64,000 nucleotides of DNA from Rhodococcus sp. Z13 (GTDB lineage: Bacteria; Actinomycetota; Actinomycetes; Mycobacteriales; Mycobacteriaceae): positions 4,272,668 through 4,336,667 of the forward strand of contig NZ_CP107551.1 in the NCBI RefSeq assembly GCF_025837095.1, in the 5' to 3' direction. Within the stretch, counting starts at the first letter, position 1. Every line of letters starts with the position of its first letter. The position numbers were made by a program, and so were the translations under genes. Below, in pieces: positions 41,536 to 50,849 of this stretch. Under the pieces are notes generated by a model that worked only from the letters and a program-made list of their open reading frames with translations, did no database searches and had not been told where the DNA came from.

Positions 41536-42723
41536 TCAGCGGGGCAGGCCGAGTCCCCGCTCGGCGATCATGTTGCGCATGATCTCGGACGTGCCACCCG
41601 CAATGGTGTACGCACGGGCGTACAGGAATTCGTCCTGCCACCGCCCGTCGTCCACCGCGTTCTCGTCGTTCTCGACCAGTATCCCTCGCGCACCGGCGAG
41701 TTCGAGCGCGAAACGCGCTGTCTCGACTCCGGTTTCACTGAACATCAGCTTGGCCATCGGGGCGTCGTGGATCCGTTCGGCGCCCCGCGACCAGCGTCCG
41801 ATGTTGGCGTAGACGAGGGCGGACAGAGCGGTGACCTGCGCCTCGAGCTCGCCGATCCGTTCCTGGACGGCACCGTCCTCGAGGGCGGGCCGGCCGTGTC
41901 GGGTCACCCTGCGTGCCAGGTCCTTCAGCGACTCGATGTCCTGCTGCAGCCGGACCGCCGCCGAGGCGACGGCGCTGCGTTCGTGCGCCAGGCTGGAATT
42001 GGCGATCAGCCAGCCCTGGTTCGGGGCCCCGATGAGGGCGTCGGGTCCGAGGTGCACCTCGTCGAGGAACACCTCGTTGAAGTCGGAGGTGCCCGTCATC
42101 TCCCGCAGGGGCCGCACCTCGACACCGGGTGAGCACATGTCCACGAGGAACGCGCTGATGCCCTTGTGTTTCGGCGTGTCCGGGTCGGTGCGGGCCAGCA
42201 GGTATCCGTAGTCGGCCCAGTGCCCGTTGGTCGTCCACACCTTCTGGCCGGTGACGGTGTAGCCGCCGTCGGCGTCGGGAACGGCCTTGGTGCGCAACGA
42301 CGCGAGATCGCTTCCGGAACTCGGTTCGCTGAACAGCTGGCAGAAGATCAGTTCTCCGGATCTGATGCCGGGAAGGAACTTCCGGCGCTGTTCCTCGGTG
42401 CCGAAGTCGATGAGGGCGTGGGCGACGAGCAGCCCCGCTCCCTGCACCGACGCCGCCGCGCGTCCGCGGGCGAGTTCCTCGCCCACCACGACGTCCCTCT
42501 CGGGGGAATGGTGCGCCGAGCCGCCGTACTCCTCGGGCCAGTCGGCGCCGATGTAGCCCGCCTCGAAAAGTTTCCGGGTCCACTCCTTCAGCCTGCGGAG
42601 TTCGTCCTCGTTCTCGGCGCTGCGCACACCGGCCCGTACCGGAACGTCGGGCTTGTGGTTCTCGACGAAGTGCCGGACCTCCTTGCGGAACTGCTCGAGT
42701 TCCGGGGTCATCCCGTAGTCCAT
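41536..42723 (-). CDS. Acyl-CoA dehydrogenase, alpha-type subunit (FadE)
   Basis: A 395-residue acyl-CoA dehydrogenase. It has FCQLFSEPSSGSDLASL near 120, GQKVWTTNGHWADYG, and a C-terminal TIAGGTSEIMRNMIAERGLG. It lacks the RxQFGRPIGSFQ motif expected after about residue 260, replaced by an Arg-rich helix. That pattern marks alpha subunits of alpha2beta2 FadE complexes that need a beta partner to complete the FAD site. The beta-type gene at 26114 is the candidate. ATG 42723 (not the longer frame to 42762) sits next to the upstream hydratase stop with GAGGTG before it. Confidence 0.85.
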   Translation of the reverse strand: MDYGMTPELEQFRKEVRHFVENHKPDVPVRAGVRSAENEDELRRLKEWTRKLFEAGYIGADWPEEYGGSAHHSPERDVVVGEELARGRAAASVQGAGLLVAHALIDFGTEEQRRKFLPGIRSGELIFCQLFSEPSSGSDLASLRTKAVPDADGGYTVTGQKVWTTNGHWADYGYLLARTDPDTPKHKGISAFLVDMCSPGVEVRPLREMTGTSDFNEVFLDEVHLGPDALIGAPNQGWLIANSSLAHERSAVASAAVRLQQDIESLKDLARRVTRHGRPALEDGAVQERIGELEAQVTALSALVYANIGRWSRGAERIHDAPMAKLMFSETGVETARFALELAGARGILVENDENAVDDGRWQDEFLYARAYTIAGGTSEIMRNMIAERGLGLPR

Positions 42724-42724
42724 G

Positions 42725-43507
42725 TCAACGCACCTCGTAGTCGCGCTTCGGGACGGCGGCACGGTCGACCTGGCTCGTCCCGATGGGGTTGCCGAGGTCG
42801 GTGTACATCATGCCGGTGGCGAGTGCGTGGGATCGCGTGCGGTCCTTGGATTCCCAGATGGCCCGGATGCTGCCCTGGATCGCGGCGGGCGGCTTGGCGG
42901 CGATGCGTTCGGCCAGGTGTGCGGCCCGGTCCCACAACTCCTCACGGGGCACGACCTCGCTGACGAAGCCGATCTCGCGGGCCCGTTCGGCGGACATCCG
43001 CTCGTCGAGACCGAGCAGCACCATGCGCAGCACCTCGCCGATCGGGATGCGGTGCGCCAGGCCGATCGGTTCGAGTGCGGCGACCATCCCGTAGGAGGTG
43101 TGGGGGTCGAAGAACTGGGCGTCCTCGCTGGCGACGATGATGTCGGCCTCGTTGAGCCAGTACAGGGCGCCGCCGGCGACCATGCCGTGGACCGCGCACA
43201 CGAGCGGCTTCCAGCAGTTGTTCTGCTTCGGGGACAGGTCCACGCCGGGATCTCGCCGGCTGAAGACGTTGTCGGAGAGGTAGGTGCCCTCCTGGACGTC
43301 GACGCCGGTGCTGAAGGCCCGCTCACCGTTCGCGCGGAGCACGACGACGTGCACCTCGTCGGTCTCGGAGGCGAAGTGCCAAAGCCGGCGGAACTCGGCA
43401 CGCATGGTGTCGGTGAAGGCGTTGAGCCGCTCGGGGCGGTCGAGCGTGACGGTGAGGACGTTGTCCTTCAGTTCGGCGACCACCGTGGTCGTGCTGTTCA
43501 GGTCCAC
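42725..43507 (-). CDS. Enoyl-CoA hydratase/isomerase family protein
   Basis: A 260-residue crotonase-fold protein. Motifs are LDRPERLNAFTD, the oxyanion-hole element AFSTGVDVQEGTY, and AVHGMVAGGALYWLNEADIIVAS. The second Glu position lies near SYGMVAALEPIGLA. It probably hydrates an enoyl-CoA made by the adjacent alpha-type dehydrogenase. The GTG start follows GCAGGAGGACAC. Its stop is one base from the dehydrogenase start, indicating a shared operon. Confidence 0.87.
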   Translation of the reverse strand: MDLNSTTTVVAELKDNVLTVTLDRPERLNAFTDTMRAEFRRLWHFASETDEVHVVVLRANGERAFSTGVDVQEGTYLSDNVFSRRDPGVDLSPKQNNCWKPLVCAVHGMVAGGALYWLNEADIIVASEDAQFFDPHTSYGMVAALEPIGLAHRIPIGEVLRMVLLGLDERMSAERAREIGFVSEVVPREELWDRAAHLAERIAAKPPAAIQGSIRAIWESKDRTRSHALATGMMYTDLGNPIGTSQVDRAAVPKRDYEVR

Positions 43508-43577
43508 GTGTCCTCCTGCAGGTTCCGGCGTCGCCCCGCATCATCCTGACGTGACACGTCCGCGGGTGTCCAGGGGG

Positions 43578-44897
43578 TCACGACGCGCTCCCCTCGCGGG
43601 CCGCCCGCCGTGCGGCGCGCAGTTCGGCGTCGCGTTCGAGCATCCGCGCGGCCAGCGCCTCGAACTCGGCGGGCGGGGTGGGCAGCGCGACCGGGCCGGC
43701 GTCGCGGGAGGGCAGTGCGACGGTCGCCGTGGCGGGGCAAGTGATCTCCCCGCGCTGGCTGGTGCCGCGCAGTTCGATGTCGACGAGATACCGCCCGTCC
43801 TCGACGCGTTTGCCGACCACCTCACCGGTGAGGGTGTGGGTGTCGCCGAGATAGTTGAACTTGCGCATCTGACTCGACATGGTGACGAGCCAGCCGTCGT
43901 CGCCCATCCAGTCGGTGAGGTAGTGCGACAGCCAGCAGTCGCGCATCATGCCGTAGTCGTAGGCGGCGGGCAGGCCGATCGAGCGGGCGTAGCCGGTGTC
44001 CCAGTGGATGCGCTGCGCGACGTCGGGGATGCCGTGCTCGTTCGGGATGTAGAACGGGGCGATGCGCTGCCGGTTCTTGTAGGCGAGCCGCCCCGAGCAG
44101 GGCGTGTAGGGAGCGAAACCGTATCCGCCCGAGTGGAAGACGACCATGTCGGTGGTGGTGAGCGGGCCCTTGGCCATGGTGCCGAGGCTCTCGCCGACCT
44201 CCACGTCCTCCCAGCGACGGACGGTGGCGCCGCGGACCTGTTCGGCCGCGTAGATCTCGTCGATGCGGGCGATGTCGTCGGGGGTGTAGTCGGCCGGTTC
44301 GATGGCGTCGTACTTCTTGCGCTTCCTCGACTCGTGCCGCTCGGTGTGGATGGTGATGACCCGCTGGGTCTGGACGACCTCGGCGCGCTGGTTGAACTGC
44401 ACCTGCAGGCCCGTGATGATGAGCGACCGGCCGGCGAACTCCGACTGCTTCTCCTCGACCTTCTCCGTGCCGTGGAAGCCGTAGAGGATGTCGCCGTCGA
44501 GGACCGGGCGGTACCAGTGGGTGGTGGTGCCGGAGACGAAGACGTGGATGCCGCGGAAGGACGGCCGTCGCTGTTCCCGCGGGACCGGGTCGGCCAGGAG
44601 TTCCTTGCGCACAGCGATGTTGATCATCGGTGGCGCGATCTGGCCGCCCCACCGGGTGGTCGTGCCGTACTCCTCGTCGGTGAACAGCGGGTTGTCGTCG
44701 CCGTAGCTGCGGGCGAAGTTGCGCATGATGTCCGGGGAGGCGCGCGTGTACTGCTCCCGCTGCGTCATCGCGTGGTAGACCCCGACGAGATCCCTCGCCC
44801 GCTGGATGTCCTCCTCGCGGAAAGTGTAGATCTCATCGGATTTCTCGGCAGGGATTCCGGTCTTCGCAGAGTTCTCGGTCTTCTCCGACGTGGTCAT
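43578..44897 (-). CDS. MaoC-type double-hotdog acyl dehydratase
   Basis: A 439-residue protein with two hotdog halves. The N-terminal half (about 45-190) is an FAS1-like dehydratase domain with SPDIMRNFARSYGDDNPLF and VFVSGTTTHWYRPVLDGD. The C-terminal half (about 230-400) resembles MaoC but with DMVVFHSGGYGFAP and RIHWDTGYARSIGLPAAYD. Such proteins act as (R)-specific enoyl-CoA hydratases on bulky acyl-CoAs. Having this and two crotonases suggests hydration steps of different stereochemistry or substrate size. A CGGAGG site precedes the ATG. It is the first gene of the minus-strand operon, divergent from the second fused dehydrogenase across site D. Confidence 0.82.
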   Translation of the reverse strand: MTTSEKTENSAKTGIPAEKSDEIYTFREEDIQRARDLVGVYHAMTQREQYTRASPDIMRNFARSYGDDNPLFTDEEYGTTTRWGGQIAPPMINIAVRKELLADPVPREQRRPSFRGIHVFVSGTTTHWYRPVLDGDILYGFHGTEKVEEKQSEFAGRSLIITGLQVQFNQRAEVVQTQRVITIHTERHESRKRKKYDAIEPADYTPDDIARIDEIYAAEQVRGATVRRWEDVEVGESLGTMAKGPLTTTDMVVFHSGGYGFAPYTPCSGRLAYKNRQRIAPFYIPNEHGIPDVAQRIHWDTGYARSIGLPAAYDYGMMRDCWLSHYLTDWMGDDGWLVTMSSQMRKFNYLGDTHTLTGEVVGKRVEDGRYLVDIELRGTSQRGEITCPATATVALPSRDAGPVALPTPPAEFEALAARMLERDAELRAARRAAREGSAS

Positions 44898-45007
44898 CGT
44901 CTACCTCCGTACGTGGACTGCGCCGGGACGAGCGGCTGCACGACCAACAGTAAGTCAACCTGGTTATACATGTAAAGAGCCGACGGCTTCCCAAAGTAGC
45001 GCGGATA

Positions 45008-45034
45008 ACATAGTTTAGATAGTGCTACAAGTGA
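45008..45034 (+). promoter_or_regulatory. Operator-like motif, site D of four
   Basis: ACATAGTTTAGATAGT (45008-45023) is identical to the core of site B and continues with TAcAAGTGA at the same spacing. It lies in the 167-base divergent region between the double-hotdog dehydratase and the fused dehydrogenase, and could control both. Confidence 0.6.
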
Positions 45035-45064
45035 CCAGCACTCGCCCGGCCGAGGAGAACCTCC

Positions 45065-47215
45065 ATGCCACTCGCGCTCACCGACGACCACCACGCCGTC
45101 TCCGACGCCGTCCGGTCGTTCCTCACCGGCCACGACGCCGGCACGCTCGCCCGGCAGCTGCTCGACGATCCCACCGCCGACCTCGGCCAGCTGTGGAAAC
45201 AGCTCGGCGAACTCGGCTGGTTGGGCCTGCACCTGCCCGCCGACCTCGGCGGGGGCGACGCCGCGCTGCCCGACGTCGCGGTCGTCGCCGAGGAACTCGG
45301 GCGGCTGCTCGTCCCCGTCCCGTTCCTCGCGAGCGTGGCGACCTCGGCAACGCTGGACGCAAAGGGCGACGACGCCCTCCGCGCCGAATGGCTCCCCCGC
45401 TTCGCCGACGGCTCGGTGTTCCCGGGCCTCGGACTGTCCGGCTCGCTCACGGTCTCCGGGAACACCGTCACCGGCACCGCCGATCTCGTCGTCTGGGGTG
45501 CGAGCGCGAGCCTGCTCGCTCTCGTCTCCGGGGACGATCTCGTCCTCGTGTCCCCCGGCGAACCGTCGGTCACGGTGACCCCCACCGGCGACTTCGACCC
45601 GACCCTGCGGCTCGCCCGCGTGACCCTCGAGGCCGCGCCGGTGACGGCGCTCGTCCCCGGCGGCGGCACGCACGCGAACCACGTCGCCCGCGCCCTCGCC
45701 GCGGCGGAGGCCTCCGGCGGCACCCGCGCCACCCTCGAGGCCGCGCTCGCCTACGCAAAGGTACGCGAGCAGTTCGGCCGGCCCATCGGGTCCTTCCAGG
45801 CGATCAAGCACCACCTCGCCGACATGCTGGCGACCAGCGAACTCGCGACCGGCACGGCCTGGGACGCTGCGCGATCGGGGGTCGGTGGCGAGCAGGGCGA
45901 TCTCGCCCTCGACGTCGCGCGGATCATCGCCTTCGACGCCTACATCACCAACGCGCAGAAGAGCATCCAGATCCACGGTGGCATCGGTTTCACCTGGGAG
46001 CACGACTGCCATCTGTTCCTGCGGCGCGCCCACGCCCTGCGGATGCTGTTCGGTGATCCCACCTCCGCGCTCGACTCGCTCGCCGTCTCGGGACGGGCTG
46101 GGAGCCGCCGCCACTACGCCGTGGACCTGCCGCCGGAGTCCGAGGATTTCCGTTCCGCCGCACGTGAATTCGTGGTGCGCTACACCGCCGTCCCCGAATC
46201 GGAGCGGCGGGCCCTGCTCGTCGACTCGGGATACCTGATGCCGCACTGGCCCCCGCCCTACGGCCGCGGCGCCTCACCCGTCGAACAGCTCGTCATCGAC
46301 GAGGAGTTCGGCGACACCGTCGAACCGCACGGTCTCGGCATCGGCGCGTGGATCCTGCTCACCCTCACCCAGCACGGCACCCCGGAGCAGATCGACCGCT
46401 GGATCCGGCCGGGACTGATGGGCGAGCAGGTGTGGTGCCAGCTGTTCTCCGAGCCCGGTGCCGGCTCCGACGCCGCGGCGGTGTCGACACGCGGGGTGAA
46501 GGTCGAGGGAGGCTGGCGCATCACCGGCCAGAAGGTGTGGACGTCCAACGCGCAGAACTCCACCCGCGGTCTCGCCACCATTCGCACCAACCGGGACGTG
46601 CCCAAGCACAAGGGCATCACGACGATGGTCGTCGACCTCACCGCCCCGGGCGTGACCGTCCGGCCCCTGCGGGAGATCAGCGGCGACGCCGTCTTCAACG
46701 AGGTGTTCTTCGACCACGTGTTCGTGCCCGACGAGGACGTCGTCGGGCAGGTCGACGCCGGCTGGACGGTGGCCCGCGCGACGCTCGGCAACGAACGCGT
46801 CTCGATCGGCGGGGGGAAGACCGACGAGACCTACTCCGCATACGCGCTGCTCGATCTCGCGTCGACGTACGCCCCGGGGGACGTGTCGGTGACGCGGCGG
46901 ATCGCGGCGCTCGTCGCCCGCGAGCAGGCGTTCGCCGTGCTCAACCTGCGGCACGTGGTGCGGGCCGTGGCCGGTGGCGACTTCGGACCCGAGGGCAGCG
47001 TCACGAAGATGCTGATCGCCGAACACACCCAGCACGTGGGCGAACTCGCGATGCAGATCGCCGGACCGGCGGTGCTCGCCGGCGACGAGCCGGTGTGGAG
47101 CCACTACTACCTGCTGGCGCGGGCCATGACCATCGCCGGCGGCACCTCGGAGATCAACCGCAACGTCATCGCCGAACGGCTGCTGGGGCTGCCGCGCGAA
47201 CACATCGCGAACTGA
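45065..47215 (+). CDS. Two-domain fused acyl-CoA dehydrogenase, beta-alpha order
   Basis: A 716-residue fusion of two acyl-CoA dehydrogenase modules in the reverse order to the one at 30888. The first module (about 1-345) has REQFGRPIGSFQAIKHH near 234 and HGGIGFTWEHDCHLFLRRA near 305. The second (about 355-716) has WCQLFSEPGAGSDAAAV near 461, GQKVWTS, and a final AGGTSEINRNVIAERLLG. The FAD-binding elements are thus split between the halves, as in alpha2beta2 FadE complexes. The ATG follows GAGGAGAACCTCC. It starts 31 bases after site D. A near-perfect hairpin follows the stop, then the GntR gene. Confidence 0.85.
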   Translation: MPLALTDDHHAVSDAVRSFLTGHDAGTLARQLLDDPTADLGQLWKQLGELGWLGLHLPADLGGGDAALPDVAVVAEELGRLLVPVPFLASVATSATLDAKGDDALRAEWLPRFADGSVFPGLGLSGSLTVSGNTVTGTADLVVWGASASLLALVSGDDLVLVSPGEPSVTVTPTGDFDPTLRLARVTLEAAPVTALVPGGGTHANHVARALAAAEASGGTRATLEAALAYAKVREQFGRPIGSFQAIKHHLADMLATSELATGTAWDAARSGVGGEQGDLALDVARIIAFDAYITNAQKSIQIHGGIGFTWEHDCHLFLRRAHALRMLFGDPTSALDSLAVSGRAGSRRHYAVDLPPESEDFRSAAREFVVRYTAVPESERRALLVDSGYLMPHWPPPYGRGASPVEQLVIDEEFGDTVEPHGLGIGAWILLTLTQHGTPEQIDRWIRPGLMGEQVWCQLFSEPGAGSDAAAVSTRGVKVEGGWRITGQKVWTSNAQNSTRGLATIRTNRDVPKHKGITTMVVDLTAPGVTVRPLREISGDAVFNEVFFDHVFVPDEDVVGQVDAGWTVARATLGNERVSIGGGKTDETYSAYALLDLASTYAPGDVSVTRRIAALVAREQAFAVLNLRHVVRAVAGGDFGPEGSVTKMLIAEHTQHVGELAMQIAGPAVLAGDEPVWSHYYLLARAMTIAGGTSEINRNVIAERLLGLPREHIAN

Positions 47216-47221
47216 GGTGGG

Positions 47222-47253
47222 GGCGGCCCCGGACCCGGCCTTCCGGGACCGCC
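47222..47253 (+). terminator. Hairpin between the fused dehydrogenase and the GntR gene
   Basis: GGCGGCCCCGGA (47222-47233) pairs with TCCGGGACCGCC (47242-47253) with one mismatch and an 8-base loop, six bases after the stop codon. No T-run follows. Confidence 0.55.
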
Positions 47254-47256
47254 GCA

Positions 47257-47275
47257 CGTACGATGGATCTGTACG
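47257..47275. promoter_or_regulatory. Inverted repeat upstream of the GntR gene
   Basis: CGTAC and GTACG flank a 9-base spacer just ahead of the preferred GTG start. It may be an autoregulatory site. An alternative ATG (47263) lies inside it, which argues for the downstream start. Confidence 0.35.
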
Positions 47276-47319
47276 TTCACCAGGTGGTAGAAGTCATAAC
47301 GGAGCAGGAAGGTCTTCCC

Positions 47320-48117
47320 GTGAGCGAAGAAGCACCGGCACCCGCGTTCGACACGCGTGTCTCCTCGGGCAGGGCGATCCGCACTCCGAAGACCGCCGAA
47401 CTCGTGGCACGCAAACTCCGGCGCATGATCGTCGACGGTGAACTGAAGGACGGCGACCACCTGCCCCACGAGGCCTCCCTCATGGAGCACTTCTCCGTGA
47501 GCCGGCCGACACTGCGCGAGGCGGTGCGCGTGCTCGAGGCCGAACGTCTCGTGGAGGTGCGCCGCGGGTCGCGGGCCGGCGCCCGGATCTGTGTGCCCGG
47601 ACCGGAAGTCGTGGCCCGCCCCGCCTCCCTCCTGCTCGAACTCGCCGGAGCCACCGTCGCCGACGTGTACGTCGCCCGGGAGGCGATCGAACCGGCGGCG
47701 GCCCGGCTGCTGGCGGAGACCGGCAGCGACGAGGCGATCGACGAGCTGGAACGACTTGTGGACGAGACGATTCCGGCGGCGTTCGCCGAGGGCACCTTCG
47801 GGCAGGCCGCCGCGGAGTTGCACCTGCGGATGGTGCAGCTCGCCGGCAACGCGTCGCTCGCGCTCATCGCGGGCATGCTGCACGAGATCTACGAGCGGCA
47901 CACCATGAACGTCACCCGCGAGAGCATGCAACGCGACGCCGCCGACTACGAGGACAACTACAAGCTGTTCGTGCGGTCGCAGCGCAAGTTCATCCGGATC
48001 CTCCGGGCCCGCGACGGCGACGCTGCCTTCACCCACTGGCAGAAGCACATGGCGGCGGTGCGCGAACTGGTCGTGGGTGGACGCGAGGACACCCAGGTCC
48101 GCGACATCCTCGACTAG
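47320..48117 (+). CDS. GntR/FadR-family (FCD) transcriptional regulator
   Basis: A 265-residue regulator. A GntR winged helix (about 20-90) contains HLPHEASLMEHFSVSRPTLREAVRVLEAERLVEV. An all-helical FCD effector domain (about 105-250) follows, including VYVAREAIEPAAARLLAE and ELHLRMVQLAGN with metal-ligand-type Asp/His positions. Acyl-CoA or organic acids are usual effectors. The GTG at 47320 follows AGGAAGG; an in-frame ATG at 47263 would add 19 residues. It is the only regulator gene inside the CoA-ester island, so it is the leading candidate for binding sites A-D. It converges with the cyclase gene. Confidence 0.85.
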   Translation: MSEEAPAPAFDTRVSSGRAIRTPKTAELVARKLRRMIVDGELKDGDHLPHEASLMEHFSVSRPTLREAVRVLEAERLVEVRRGSRAGARICVPGPEVVARPASLLLELAGATVADVYVAREAIEPAAARLLAETGSDEAIDELERLVDETIPAAFAEGTFGQAAAELHLRMVQLAGNASLALIAGMLHEIYERHTMNVTRESMQRDAADYEDNYKLFVRSQRKFIRILRARDGDAAFTHWQKHMAAVRELVVGGREDTQVRDILD

Positions 48118-48183
48118 ACCGGCCCGCCCGAGCTGCGTCAACCGACCGGCCCCGACCGACCGGACGAGAATGCCGGGGCGGCT

Positions 48184-48837
48184 TCAGGTCTCGATGTCGA
48201 TCGCGACGGCGCGGACCGGTGAGCCGTCGAGTCCGGCGAACGGGATCGGCAGGAGCGAGATCAGCGGATCGGGGAAATCGACGTCCTCGAGATTGCGCAG
48301 GTTCTCGCAGATCACCGCACCTTCCTCGGCGAGGATGTGGTGCGCGGCGAGCGTCTCGTCGCCGGTGGCGTCGATGCTCGGCGCGTCGATGCCCACCACC
48401 CGCACCCCGCGCTCGAGCAGCCAGCGGCACGCGTCCACGCTCAGCACGGGATGGTCGAAGTAGCGGTCGCTGCCGAAGTACCGGGCCCAGCCGGTGTGGA
48501 CGATCGCGATGTCGCCGGGTGCCGGCACGTGTTCGTGCCGCAGCATGTCCGGCGTGACGAACGATGCGTCGTCGACGTATTCACGTACGTCGAACACGAC
48601 CCCGCGGGCGACGAGCCCGTCCGGCGGCAGGAGATCGACCGGAGCGCCGTCCCTCCGCACGTGCCGCGGCGCGTCGATGTGGGTGCCGGTCTGCGATCCC
48701 ATGTGGATGTGGGTGAGGTCGAACCCGTCGGTCTCCACCGACGCGTGCGTGGTGAACACCGGTGCGGGATCTCCGGGATAGACCTGGATGTCCGGAGAGA
48801 CGACGTGGGTCAGATCGACGATCCGCCGTATGCGCAT
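48184..48837 (-). CDS. Cyclase/kynurenine formamidase-like metal hydrolase
   Basis: A 217-residue protein of the cyclase family (PF04199 type). The metal-binding signature is SQTGTHIDAPRH (about 48-59), where HxDxPxH-type residues bind zinc or manganese. DLTHVVSPDIQVYPGDP at the start and VVGIDAPSID later are standard. Members hydrolyse amides or lactones such as formylkynurenine, or cyclise polyketides; without kynurenine genes nearby the substrate is open. A GAGGAGGAG site precedes the ATG. It follows the thioesterase-like gene by 34 bases on the same strand. Confidence 0.87.
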   Translation of the reverse strand: MRIRRIVDLTHVVSPDIQVYPGDPAPVFTTHASVETDGFDLTHIHMGSQTGTHIDAPRHVRRDGAPVDLLPPDGLVARGVVFDVREYVDDASFVTPDMLRHEHVPAPGDIAIVHTGWARYFGSDRYFDHPVLSVDACRWLLERGVRVVGIDAPSIDATGDETLAAHHILAEEGAVICENLRNLEDVDFPDPLISLLPIPFAGLDGSPVRAVAIDIET

Positions 48838-48871
48838 GGCTCCTCCTCGGTGTTCCGGTCGGCCGACGTGT

Positions 48872-49678
48872 TCAGCCGAAGTCGACCTGGCGGTGTGCGT
48901 TCGCCAGGGCGGTGACCACTCCGGTGCCGAACGCACCGAGCCGGTCGAACAGCACGGCCGTGCCGACGGCGATCCCGTCGCTGCTGATCTGGTTGTCCGC
49001 CTCGATCCCCACCTCCGGACCCTCCGGCAGGCGGGACAGAGCAAGGGTGACATCGCAGTTGATGTATCCGACGCCCTTGTCCGACCAGTTGGTGACGAAA
49101 CTCGTGCCCTCACCGACGGTGGCGGTGTTGACGAAGGGCGTCAGCTCCTCACCGACGACGATCGGCAGCTGCCGCGACCACAGGCGCTTGCGCTCGGAGT
49201 TCTGGTGCTCCGAGCGCACCCGCGTCCAGCCGAGCCGGTCGCTGCCGTACCAGGACGAGTACTCCAGCGGTCCCGGCGGCACCGCGACCGATTCGGGCGG
49301 TGGCGTGGGGGCCGCGTCCCGTGTCCACACCGACCCGGGCGGCGGCGCCGACTTGCGCAGGAACACCAGGGTCGCCCGCGCCGACACCTCCCCGCCCTGG
49401 ACGAGTTCGACGTCGGCCACGCGGATGCGGTTGCCGTCGCGCACCAGTTCGCTGGTGAAGGTGATCGGTTCGTTCCGCACCGGCTTGAACAGATCGAGGG
49501 TGAAGCGGGACGGGACGAAACCCTCCACCGAGTGCCGGAGCTCGAGTTCGCGGGCGACGAGACCGCTGACGCACGGCCCGTTGAGCATCGTGTCCGACCA
49601 GGGGCTCTGCGCGTACTTCGTGGGGTGGTAGACCCCGTCGTGCTCGGTGAAATAGCCGCGATCCTTGCGCTTCTGCAT
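48872..49678 (-). CDS. Acyl-CoA thioesterase-like double-hotdog protein
   Basis: A 268-residue protein with two hotdog halves. The first includes WSDTMLNGPCVSGLVARELE and FVPSRFTLDLFKPVRNEPITFTSELVRDG. The second includes GVGYINCDVTLALSRLPEGPEVGIEADNQ and GTAVLFDRLGAFGTG. It resembles the TesB-like thioesterase-family proteins of actinobacteria, which may hydrolyse acyl-CoAs. It forms a probable two-gene unit with the cyclase and is divergent from the nucleoside hydrolase gene. The function of the pair is not known. Confidence 0.78.
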   Translation of the reverse strand: MQKRKDRGYFTEHDGVYHPTKYAQSPWSDTMLNGPCVSGLVARELELRHSVEGFVPSRFTLDLFKPVRNEPITFTSELVRDGNRIRVADVELVQGGEVSARATLVFLRKSAPPPGSVWTRDAAPTPPPESVAVPPGPLEYSSWYGSDRLGWTRVRSEHQNSERKRLWSRQLPIVVGEELTPFVNTATVGEGTSFVTNWSDKGVGYINCDVTLALSRLPEGPEVGIEADNQISSDGIAVGTAVLFDRLGAFGTGVVTALANAHRQVDFG

Positions 49679-49737
49679 TCCCGGATTCTCCCAATCCCCG
49701 CCGGAGCGCGCTCGCGGGGATGCTTCAAGATGGGAGC

Positions 49738-50814
49738 GTGCACGTCCACGAACCCCCCGCCACCCCTGCCCGGACCCGCCTGATCGTCGACGTCGACACC
49801 GGAATCGACGACGCCCTGGCCCTGCTCTACCTGGTCGCCGACCCGGAGGCCGAGATCGTCGCGGCCCTGTGTACCGCGGGCAACGTCCCGGTGGACCAGG
49901 TGACCGTGAACACGTTGTCCTGGTTGCAGGTGTGCGGGCGCCCGGACATCGAGGTGGCCGCCGGCTCGCAGGTTCCGCTCGTCGCGCCGCTGATGACCAC
50001 GGAGGACACCCACGGCCCGCAGGGGGTCGGTTACGCCGAGTTGCCGGAGCCGAACCGTCCGCGCTCGTCGCGCACCGCCGCCGAGGCCTGGGTGGAGCTC
50101 ACCCGGCAGCATCCCGGCGAACTCACCGGGCTCGTCACCGGACCGCTCACGAATCTCGCGCTCGCGCTCCGGCTCGATCCGGAGATCCCGTTGCGGTTGC
50201 GGCGGCTCGTGATCATGGGTGGGTGTTTCCACCATCCCGGCAACACCACCCCGACCTCGGAATGGAACGTCGCTGTGGATCCGGAGGCCGCGAAGGAGGT
50301 CTTCGACGCATTCTCCGTGGTGCCGGCGGACCGGCGTCCCCTCGTGTGCCCGCTCGACGTCACCGAGTCGATCGAGATGCATCCCGGACACGTCGCGCAG
50401 CTCGCGCGTCTGGCCGGCTGCACCGCCGACGAGACGCTCTCGGTGGACGATCCGCGCGGACAGCGTTCCTGCTCGGCCGTTCCGCTGGTGCGCCACATCG
50501 CCGACGCACTGCGGTTCTACATGGAGTTCCACCACGATCAGGGCCTGGGTTATCTGGCGCACGTGCACGATCCGTTCGCCGCGGCGGTAGCGCTGGGCAC
50601 CGTGCCCTATCGGACGCGTCCGGCGACGGTGGACGTCGAGCTCGACGGTCGTCTCACACGGGGCACGACGGTGGCCGATCTCTACGGCATGTGGGGTCGC
50701 GAACCGAATTCGGATATCGTTGTGGGTACTCGACCGCCGGTCTTCTTCGAGCGTTTTCTCGAGCGGGTGGGATCGTACATTCGCGACTTGAACCTACCCC
50801 CGAGTAAGAACTAG
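49738..50814 (+). CDS. Inosine-uridine-type nucleoside hydrolase
   Basis: A nucleoside hydrolase (358 residues from the GTG at 49738; an ATG at 49720 is equally possible) that splits the N-glycosidic bond of ribonucleosides. The calcium-binding Asp cluster DVDTGIDDALALLY is at about 18-31. PTSEWNVAVDPEAA and HDPFAAAVALG match the later conserved substrate and metal positions. No signal peptide is visible. GGGAG precedes the GTG. It is divergent from the thioesterase gene and followed by lsr2 after 35 bases. Confidence 0.88.
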   Translation: MHVHEPPATPARTRLIVDVDTGIDDALALLYLVADPEAEIVAALCTAGNVPVDQVTVNTLSWLQVCGRPDIEVAAGSQVPLVAPLMTTEDTHGPQGVGYAELPEPNRPRSSRTAAEAWVELTRQHPGELTGLVTGPLTNLALALRLDPEIPLRLRRLVIMGGCFHHPGNTTPTSEWNVAVDPEAAKEVFDAFSVVPADRRPLVCPLDVTESIEMHPGHVAQLARLAGCTADETLSVDDPRGQRSCSAVPLVRHIADALRFYMEFHHDQGLGYLAHVHDPFAAAVALGTVPYRTRPATVDVELDGRLTRGTTVADLYGMWGREPNSDIVVGTRPPVFFERFLERVGSYIRDLNLPPSKN

Positions 50815-50849
50815 CGTCGAGTTACCAAGTTCGGGGACAAGGAGCAAAC

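Noticed and set aside
48118-48183. Possible terminator between the GntR and cyclase genes
   Set aside because: Only short, interrupted GC arms (GCCCCG/CGGGGC) are visible; too weak to list as a feature.
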